DNA of 64,000 nt from Mucilaginibacter sp. KACC 22773 (GTDB taxonomy: Bacteria > Bacteroidota > Bacteroidia > Sphingobacteriales > Sphingobacteriaceae). Position numbers and translations under genes: made by a program. The notes below the pieces were generated by a model, which worked only from the letters and a program-made list of their open reading frames with translations, had not been told where the DNA came from and did no database searches. Of this stretch, positions 59,325-64,000 are shown piece after piece (the stretch's first letter is position 1; every line of letters starts with the position of its first letter). The stretch covers positions 7,192,001 to 7,256,000 of the forward strand of contig NZ_CP117883.1 of NCBI RefSeq assembly GCF_028736215.1, read 5' to 3'.

Positions 59325-59912
59325 ATGAAACATGATCTACCATATTGGTACGAGCCGCTTAAAAAGAAATACCCGGTAGTAACCGATGCGGAGTGGGCTT
59401 TGCTTAATCGCATCGCCTCCGTTAAACACATCCGGAAAGGCGATCCTTTTTTAAAATACGGCAAAGTAGCCCGTTACTCGGCTTTTGTCATCTCGGGTTT
59501 GTTTAAATTTTCAATCCAGGATGAAGAGAGCGATGAAAAGATCATCAGGTTCGGCTTCCCGACGGATTTTCTGGCCAACTGTGAGAGTTATAACAAGAAA
59601 GCACCTTCGGCGGTGAGTATTACCGCGCTGGAGGATGCTGTAATTTTAAAACTGAACATCAAAAAACTGCAGCCGCTTTACGACCTGCACATGAACCTGC
59701 TGCATGTTAACCTGGATCTATATCGGGAAATATCAGAACAGCAATCAGAACACCAGCATATCCTTTCGCTGAAAAGCCCGCTGGGACGTTACCGCTATTT
59801 GCTGGAGCGCCGGCCGGTGATCATTCAAAAAATTACGCTGACCAATATTGCGCGTTACTTGTACGTCAGCCGGGAGGCACTGAGCCGGGCCAGGTTATTG
59901 ATTTCCAAATAG
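59325..59912 (+). CDS. Crp/Fnr-family transcriptional regulator (first of two)
   Basis: A 195-residue regulator with a cNMP-binding-type beta-barrel ('VKHIRKGDPFLKYGKVARYSAFVISGLFKFSIQDEESDEKIIRFGFPTDFLANCESYNKKAPSAVSITALEDAVILKLN'), a dimerisation helix and a C-terminal HTH ('KSPLGRYRYLLERRPVIIQKITLTNIARYLYVSREALSRARLL'). The barrel lacks the cyclic-AMP Arg-x-Ser-Ala/Thr signature and the Fnr N-terminal Cys cluster, so the effector is unknown. It is divergent from the DUF308-like gene; two palindromes between them are its likely operators. A second paralogue follows in this cluster. Confidence 0.9.
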   Translation: MKHDLPYWYEPLKKKYPVVTDAEWALLNRIASVKHIRKGDPFLKYGKVARYSAFVISGLFKFSIQDEESDEKIIRFGFPTDFLANCESYNKKAPSAVSITALEDAVILKLNIKKLQPLYDLHMNLLHVNLDLYREISEQQSEHQHILSLKSPLGRYRYLLERRPVIIQKITLTNIARYLYVSREALSRARLLISK

Positions 59913-59921
59913 CCTGGCGTG

Positions 59922-59943
59922 TTTTGTGACCGAGATCACAAAA
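59922..59943 (+). promoter_or_regulatory. Exact CRP-type palindrome TGTGA-N6-TCACA
   Basis: TTTTGTGA (59922-59929), spacer CCGAGA, TCACAAAA (59936-59943): 8-bp perfect arms that contain the E. coli CRP consensus TGTGA-N6-TCACA. It lies 36 bp before the hydrolase-crp operon. Confidence 0.75.
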
Positions 59944-59979
59944 TCGGAAATGCTGGAAAGATAGCTTTGTCAAAAAACG

Positions 59980-60675
59980 ATGAAGCAAAGCATGATCCTG
60001 CTGCATGGCCTATTCGGCGGCTTAAGCAACTGGGCCGGTGTGGTCAAATATTTTGAGAACCGTTATGATATGTATATTCCCGAACTGCCTTTATACGAAA
60101 AACATGAGGGGGATACTGTAAGATACCTGGTTGATTTTTTGGCTACTATGATCGATGCTGCGAAATTAACTAAAGTGATATTAGTTGGCAATTCGCTGGG
60201 CGGCCATATCGCGATACGTTACAGCTACCAATATCCGCATAAGGTTGATAGATTAGTCCTGACCGGCAGTTCCGGCCTGTATGAAAACACCCAGGTGGGC
60301 AGTTACTTTAAGCGCGGTAATTACGGCTACATCCGGGAACGGGTGGCGGCAACATTTTATGATCCGGCGGTTGCTACCGATGATCTGGTTGCTGAAGTGC
60401 TGGAGGTTACCACTAATGCTTATAAATGCTTAAGCATTATTAAATGCGCTAAATCTACCCAAAGAGACCAGGTGCTCACGCTGCTTCCGGAAATCAGCAA
60501 ACCGGTATTATTGATATGGGGTGAGGAAGATCGCATCACCCCTCCCGCAGTTGCACGGCAATTCCGGGAGAACCTGCCAGATGCAGCGTTAGTGATGCTA
60601 CCGGAATGCGGGCATGCCCCCATGATGGAAAAACCAGCGGCGTTTAATGCCGCTTTACAAGAATTTATAAAATGA
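59980..60675 (+). CDS. Alpha/beta hydrolase
   Basis: A 231-residue alpha/beta-hydrolase. The oxyanion segment is 'LLHGLFGGLSNW', the nucleophile Ser72 in 'VGNSLGGHIAIRY', the acid Asp184 in 'GEEDRITPP' and the base His212 in 'ECGHAPMMEKP'. The lid region (about 105-160) is helical. The family includes esterases, lipases and epoxide hydrolases, and the substrate cannot be read. It overlaps the second Crp/Fnr gene by 4 bp and has an exact CRP-type site upstream, so it is likely controlled by one of the two regulators. Confidence 0.93.
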   Translation: MKQSMILLHGLFGGLSNWAGVVKYFENRYDMYIPELPLYEKHEGDTVRYLVDFLATMIDAAKLTKVILVGNSLGGHIAIRYSYQYPHKVDRLVLTGSSGLYENTQVGSYFKRGNYGYIRERVAATFYDPAVATDDLVAEVLEVTTNAYKCLSIIKCAKSTQRDQVLTLLPEISKPVLLIWGEEDRITPPAVARQFRENLPDAALVMLPECGHAPMMEKPAAFNAALQEFIK

Positions 60676-61271
60676 CAGATAAAAACGATAAACTATCTGA
60701 ACAGCTAAGGAATTTCGCGCAGCTGAGCGACAAAGATATTACCGACAGTCAGCTGTTTTGGAAAGCGCGAAAAATGCGCAAAGGGGATTTTTTTAATATG
60801 CAACAGATGGTGTGCAATGACCTCGGTTTGATCGCCAAAGGTATCTTCCGCATCTATTTTCGTCACCCGGATACCTCGGAAGATAAGAACATTTTCTTTT
60901 TTTCGGAGGGTCAGTTCGTCGTTTCCTTCCGAAGTTTCGTCACCCGCAACCCTTGCTGGTACTTTATTGAAGCGATGGAGGATTCGGAAATTTTTTTTAT
61001 CTCCCATAAGGATCTTCATGGTTTATATGAAAGCCATCCAAACTGGGGGAAATTCGGCAGGCTGCTTGCCGAATTGTTTTTTACCATTGCGCAAACGCGC
61101 ACTGAAGAACTGCTCTTTTTTTCGCCCGAAGAGCGCTATACCAGGTTACTAAAGGCGCATCCGGCAATTATTGAACGCATCCCGGCCTATCATATCTCGT
61201 CGTACCTGGGTATTACCAACCCTTCGCTGAGCAGGATCCGAAAACGCATTGAGAATAAAAAACTAAAATAG
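60672..61271 (+). CDS. Crp/Fnr-family transcriptional regulator (second of two)
   Basis: A 199-residue paralogue of the regulator at 59325: barrel domain ('KMRKGDFFNMQQMVCNDLGLIAKGIFRIYFRHPDTSEDKNIFFFSEGQFVVSFRSFVTRNPCWYFIEAMEDSEIFFISHKDLHGLYESHPNW') and C-terminal HTH ('FSPEERYTRLLKAHPAIIERIPAYHISSYLGITNPSLSRIRKRI'). The conserved Arg of the cAMP pocket is not evident. Translation is coupled to the hydrolase (ATGA overlap). Two regulators with similar HTH but different recognition helices suggest a small switch; this is inference. Confidence 0.9.
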   Translation: MTDKNDKLSEQLRNFAQLSDKDITDSQLFWKARKMRKGDFFNMQQMVCNDLGLIAKGIFRIYFRHPDTSEDKNIFFFSEGQFVVSFRSFVTRNPCWYFIEAMEDSEIFFISHKDLHGLYESHPNWGKFGRLLAELFFTIAQTRTEELLFFSPEERYTRLLKAHPAIIERIPAYHISSYLGITNPSLSRIRKRIENKKLK

Positions 61272-61414
61272 CCAACAGAATATTTGGATCAGGCAAAAAT
61301 CTCGTGGGGCAATAAAAGGGATTGATTTGTATTAGCAAGTCAAATACGCACGCTCTTGTCATCCCAATCTTTTTTATCCAAAATCCGAACGCCGAAAAAA
61401 CCTATAAAAACAGC

Positions 61415-61440
61415 AAAGCCCCTGATGGGCAGGGGCCTTT
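61415..61440 (-). terminator. Intrinsic terminator of the tRNA-like RNA unit
   Basis: AAAGCCCCTG (61415-61424), loop ATGGG, CAGGGGCCTTT (61430-61440), with one bulged C. On the minus strand it is followed by TTTGCTGTTTTTAT. It lies 36 bp after the second tRNA-like RNA. Confidence 0.75.
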
Positions 61441-61475
61441 ACTAACCAATTATAAACCTAAATTATGAGAAGAGC

Positions 61476-61590
61476 TGTAGGAGAAGGAGTCGAACCTCCA
61501 CGGAGTGGTTATTTTTATTGCTAAAAGTTTCCCAATTTCTCCGCCACCGCGACAAGGAGGTGTGTCTGCCAAAAATTTCACCATCCTACA
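61476..61590 (-). tRNA. Unusual tRNA-like RNA with GUC anticodon and 43-nt variable arm (copy 1)
   Basis: Read on the minus strand: acceptor TGTAGGA (5', 61590-61584)/TCCTACA (3', 61482-61476), perfect 7 bp; D arm GTGAAATTTTTGGCAGACAC, like that of tRNA-Leu but with a longer loop; anticodon arm CCTCC-TTGTCGC-GGTGG (one T-T mismatch; anticodon position reads GTC); variable arm closed by CGGAG/CTCCG, 43 nt in all; T arm GGAGG-TTCGACT-CCTTC. The next base would be discriminator G, and CCA is not encoded. Discriminator G, GUC and C38 are Asp identity elements, whereas the D arm and long variable arm are of Leu type. About 115 nt. The fold is drawn by eye. Confidence 0.55.
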
Positions 61591-61620
61591 GTATATAAAT
61601 CCCGTCTTTCATGGATTTGC

Positions 61621-61731
61621 TGTTGGGGAAGGATTCGAACCTCCACAGAGTAGTTAGCCCGCTTCGGGTTTTCTATGATCTCCGCCACCGGGACAAGGAG
61701 GTGTGTCTGCCAAAAATTTCACCACCCAACA
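61621..61731 (-). tRNA. Unusual tRNA-like RNA with GUC anticodon and 39-nt variable arm (copy 2)
   Basis: Same architecture as copy 1: acceptor TGTTGGG (5', 61731-61725)/CCCAACA (3', 61627-61621), the same D arm base for base, anticodon arm CCTCC-TTGTCCC-GGTGG (one base different), variable arm closed by CGGAG/CTCTG with an inner CCCG-AAG-CGGG stem, T arm GGAGG-TTCGAAT-CCTTC, discriminator G. About 44 of 45 nt from the D arm through the start of the variable arm are identical in the two copies, whereas acceptor and variable-arm middles differ. It is transcribed first. Length 111 nt. Confidence 0.55.
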
Positions 61732-61777
61732 TTGTTTTTTGTTTAAAGAACGATAGGCAATTGTCATTTGCTTGATA

Positions 61778-61809
61778 CAAATTTAAGAGACCTGTCAATT
61801 CCTTGCAAA
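61778..61809 (-). promoter_or_regulatory. Promoter of the tRNA-like RNA unit
   Basis: On the minus strand TTTG (61809-61806), 20 nt, then TAAATTTG (61785-61778), a consensus -7 box, about 46 nt before the first tRNA-like RNA. The region also serves the divergent Lrp gene. Confidence 0.65.
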
Positions 61810-61882
61810 TATTTCAACAAAAATATTTTATTTTTATTCAAATTTTAATTAAACTTGTATTTCAATATAGATATTCAAATTT

Positions 61883-62359
61883 ATGTCCCACAGAAAAGCT
61901 CAAAATTTAGAAATTGATAATCTCGATATCCAGATTTTATCAATATTAATGAAAAATGCTACCACGCCATACACCGAGATAGCTAAAGAGTTAATAGTTT
62001 CTGGCGGAACCATACACGTGCGGATGAAAAAGCTGGAGGAGATGGGTGTAATTAAGGGTGCCAGTCTGGAGGTAGATCCGCAAAAATTAGGGTATGATAT
62101 TACCGCTTTTTTGGGCATTTACCTGGAAAAGGGATCGCAATATAACGAAGCTGTAAAACAGTTAAAAACTATAAAAGAGATAGTTGAGCTGCATTATACT
62201 ACCGGCGAATGGAGTATTTTTGCCAAAATTGTATGCCACGATACCACCCACCTGCGCGAGGTTTTAAACGAGCAGATACAGGGCGTAAAAGGCATTCAAC
62301 GTACCGAAACCTTCATTTCGCTTGAAGAAAGCATAAGAAGGCAGATTACCTTAGAATAA
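61883..62359 (+). CDS. Lrp/AsnC-family transcriptional regulator
   Basis: A 158-residue regulator: N-terminal AsnC HTH ('IDNLDIQILSILMKNATTPYTEIAKELIVSGGTIHVRMKKLEEMGVIKGASLEVDPQKLGYD') and C-terminal RAM ligand-binding domain ('AFLGIYLEKGSQYNEAVKQLKTIKEIVELHYTTGEWSIFAKIVCHDTTHLREVLNEQIQGVKGIQRTETFISLEESI'). Such proteins respond to amino acids. It is divergent from the tRNA-like RNA unit and shares the 152-bp spacer with its promoter, so cross-regulation is possible. It ends in a good terminator. Confidence 0.94.
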   Translation: MSHRKAQNLEIDNLDIQILSILMKNATTPYTEIAKELIVSGGTIHVRMKKLEEMGVIKGASLEVDPQKLGYDITAFLGIYLEKGSQYNEAVKQLKTIKEIVELHYTTGEWSIFAKIVCHDTTHLREVLNEQIQGVKGIQRTETFISLEESIRRQITLE

Positions 62360-62389
62360 CTATTACCAAACGATTCGCGATTTTTTTAA

Positions 62390-62435
62390 AAGAGGCTGTT
62401 ATCTGGGCTTTGGCCCGGGGGTAACGGTCTTTTTT
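62390..62435 (+). terminator. Intrinsic terminator after the Lrp gene
   Basis: GAGGCTGTTATC and GGGTAACGGTC pair imperfectly around GGGC-TTT-GGCCC, then a T6 run. Confidence 0.65.
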
Positions 62436-62532
62436 ATGATCAGAATTTGCAGGATTTAAGAATTAACAGAATAAAAAATGTACATTAACTGGCATTCTGA
62501 ACATTCTAAAATTCTGTAAATTATGATTCAGA

Positions 62533-63249
62533 TTACGCCGCATTCGATATATACTTCACCAAACTCCTTTTTGCCACCGGCAACAGCGTTTGCTCCAATG
62601 GGAACGTGATGTCGCTGTGTACATAATATACCGCCGGATTGGGCATAAATTTATTGCGGTTGATAAGTTTTAGCTTCATGGCCTCGGGAGTGTTCACGAT
62701 GCTGTATTCGTAGTTTTCAAGAAAATTAATGTTGATGCCCCGGTATTTATCATCCTTGCCCTCAAAAATGGTGATCTGGTACTCGTAAATAAAGCAGGTA
62801 TGTTCTTTGCCGTTACGTAACGAGAAATAACCATGGTACGGCATCAGGGGTATAATACCAATAGGGTTTATATTCAATCGGCTCTCTACAAAGTCATAAA
62901 TCTCCTTGCCTATTTGTATCGCGGGATTCATTTGGGCCATGGCGTAGGCGATAATCTGCTCTATCTCCTGCATACTTTGATCGTCCTGGATGATTTTCTG
63001 GTAGGTGAGCTTTACGGCATCAATATCGGCCTGGGTAAGTCGCAGCGGAAAGGCCTGCTGCATAAGCGATTTATTTTTCTTAAATTCTACCAGGTTATTA
63101 TAATGGAATATCAAATCGGCAAGGTTGGGATATAGCCGGCTTTTATCAAAGTGCCGGTTAATTTCCTGCAGATAACTTAATAATACGTACTTTTTTTGTT
63201 CAAAGTCAATGTATCCTTCAATAAACCAGTTAACACTAAGTGGTTTCAT
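62533..63249 (-). CDS. Conserved Bacteroidota protein of unknown function (238 residues)
   Basis: A cytoplasmic protein of mixed alpha/beta character. Its first 130 residues are helical ('NWFIEGYIDFEQKKYVLLSYLQEINRHFDKSRLYPNLADLIFHYNNLVEFKKNKSLMQQAFP') and the last 100 strand-rich ('GIIPLMPYHGYFSLRNGKEHTCFIYEYQITIFEGKDDKYRGININFLENYEYSIVNTPEAMKLKLINRNK'). I recognise the type as a lineage-conserved protein but know of no function. No signal or membrane helix. It is divergent from the RsmI-like gene with only 56 bp between. Confidence 0.7.
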   Translation of the reverse strand: MKPLSVNWFIEGYIDFEQKKYVLLSYLQEINRHFDKSRLYPNLADLIFHYNNLVEFKKNKSLMQQAFPLRLTQADIDAVKLTYQKIIQDDQSMQEIEQIIAYAMAQMNPAIQIGKEIYDFVESRLNINPIGIIPLMPYHGYFSLRNGKEHTCFIYEYQITIFEGKDDKYRGININFLENYEYSIVNTPEAMKLKLINRNKFMPNPAVYYVHSDITFPLEQTLLPVAKRSLVKYISNAA

Positions 63250-63305
63250 CTTTTTCGGGCTCCTTTCAATAGCTTAAATTAAACAAAAAACACCAACTTT
63301 GCAAT

Positions 63306-64000
63306 ATGCCCTATGGAACCCTTTATTTAATACCCGTGCCCCTTGCAGAGGAAGCGGCCGCAAAATCATTCACCCCCTACCTGGTTAATACAATTAATAG
63401 TATTAAGGAATATATTGTTGAGAATGAAAAAACTGCCCGCAAGTTTTTAAAAGAAGCCGGTTTAAAAACCCCGCAAAGCGAGCTTACCATTCACGATTAC
63501 AGCAAGCATAACCGCGACATGGGTAAAGCCGATTTTTTTAAAGGCTTACAAGCAGGTAACGATGTTGGCCTGATGAGCGAAGCCGGTTGCCCCGGCATAG
63601 CCGATCCTGGCGCCGAAATAGTGGACAAAGCCCATCGGATGGGTATTAAAGTGGTGCCCCTGGTTGGCCCAAGCTCTATTTTATTAGCGCTGATGGCATC
63701 CGGCTTTAACGGCCAAAGCTTTACCTTTAACGGTTACCTGCCTATTGATAAAATACTGCGGAGTAAAAAAATAAAAGAGCTGGAAGGCCTGGCAACCCGG
63801 CTTGACCAAACACAGATTTTTATTGAAACCCCTTTCCGCAATAACTCTTTATTGGAAGAGGTACTGAAAACGGCATCGCCAAAAACAAAACTTTGTATAG
63901 CTACAGACCTTACCGCAGCCACCGAATTTGTGCAAACAAAAACCATTATGGATTGGCAAAAGAAAGTGCCTGAACTGCATAAACGCCCAACCATATTTTT
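63306..64000 (+). CDS. RsmI-like SAM-dependent methyltransferase (tetrapyrrole methylase fold), partial
   Basis: The first 231 residues of a protein that continues past the window. The start 'MPYGTLYLIPVPLAEEAAAKSF' is the strand opening of tetrapyrrole-methylase-fold enzymes. 'GNDVGLMSEAGCPGIADPGAEIVDKAHRMGIKVVPLVGPSSILLALMASGFNGQSFTFNGYLP' is the AdoMet-binding core shared with RsmI (16S rRNA C1402 2'-O-methyltransferase). Bacteroidota usually carry RsmI plus a second, shorter relative; this copy resembles the relative, since the 'GTLYLVATPIGN' start of true RsmI is replaced. Substrate therefore uncertain. Confidence 0.88.
   Translation, partial: MPYGTLYLIPVPLAEEAAAKSFTPYLVNTINSIKEYIVENEKTARKFLKEAGLKTPQSELTIHDYSKHNRDMGKADFFKGLQAGNDVGLMSEAGCPGIADPGAEIVDKAHRMGIKVVPLVGPSSILLALMASGFNGQSFTFNGYLPIDKILRSKKIKELEGLATRLDQTQIFIETPFRNNSLLEEVLKTASPKTKLCIATDLTAATEFVQTKTIMDWQKKVPELHKRPTIF

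Noticed and set aside
61476..61731. tRNA-like pair considered as decayed tRNA-Leu pseudogenes
   Set aside because: Perfect acceptor stems that differ by compensating changes, a conserved D/anticodon block, promoter and terminator argue against simple decay, although this is not excluded without comparison.

Overview
The window looks like a chromosomal segment of a Bacteroidota bacterium, most likely family Sphingobacteriaceae (Mucilaginibacter/Pedobacter-like). The reasons are: promoters of the Bacteroidota type (TTG, 19 nt, TAnnTTTG; clearest before pdhB at 7637-7666 and before the small operon at 35205-35234); almost no Shine-Dalgarno sequences; a long C-terminal tail on ribosomal protein S16; and typical families of the phylum (OstA-like protein, DUF4153, DUF6600, DUF6428, lone pdhB, one-piece Bacteroidota RND efflux operon). 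This placement is inference from content, not from a database search.

Layout. 1-5.7 kb: end of a probable NmrA-like gene, a PNPOx-fold protein, a universal stress protein, then HIT and greA, a D-2-hydroxyacid dehydrogenase and two uncharacterised proteins. 5.7-8.7 kb: a DUF4153 membrane protein and pdhB. 8.97-10.44 kb: an IS110-family element whose transposase is broken by a +1 frameshift, with a 170-nt leader where IS110 bridge RNAs are encoded. 10.6-16.5 kb: a three-gene RND efflux operon. 16.6-28.1 kb: housekeeping and small exported proteins (TPR protein, molybdopterin oxidoreductase, prfA, AraC regulator divergent from a SnoaL-like protein, outer-membrane barrel, S9 peptidase, GDSL hydrolase). 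28.2-33.3 kb: tex, a five-PAS protein ending in a HisKA domain without an ATPase domain, and a 5'-nucleotidase. 33.5-39.6 kb: the rpsP-rimM-trmD-rplS set, split into separate units by a small membrane protein/XRE module, two VOC proteins and a sigma-factor operon. 39.9-43.6 kb: an arsenic resistance cluster (ArsR, Cys-rich DUF6428, ArsN2-like acetyltransferase, ArsC, ACR3, metallophosphoesterase) with two matching 20-bp candidate ArsR operators. 43.8-53.6 kb: OstA-like protein, tilS, CPBP protease, divergent LysR/MFS pair, IPNS-like dioxygenase. 54-56.5 kb: a DUF6600 protein with about eleven 57-bp Gln-rich tandem repeats, and a thioredoxin. 57.1-61.3 kb: tRNA-Val, then a two-regulator Crp/Fnr cluster with perfect palindromic operators, one of them an exact E. 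coli-type TGTGA-N6-TCACA site. 61.4-61.8 kb: two tandem, very unusual tRNA-like RNAs on the minus strand with their own promoter and terminator. 61.9-64 kb: an Lrp/AsnC regulator, an unknown protein and the start of an RsmI-like methyltransferase.

The least explained features are the pair of 111-115-nt tRNA-like RNAs (tRNA-Leu-like D arm, GUC in the anticodon position, G73, 39-43-nt variable arm), the Crp cluster with its palindromes, and several families of short-word repeats that build inverted repeats in many intergenic gaps.
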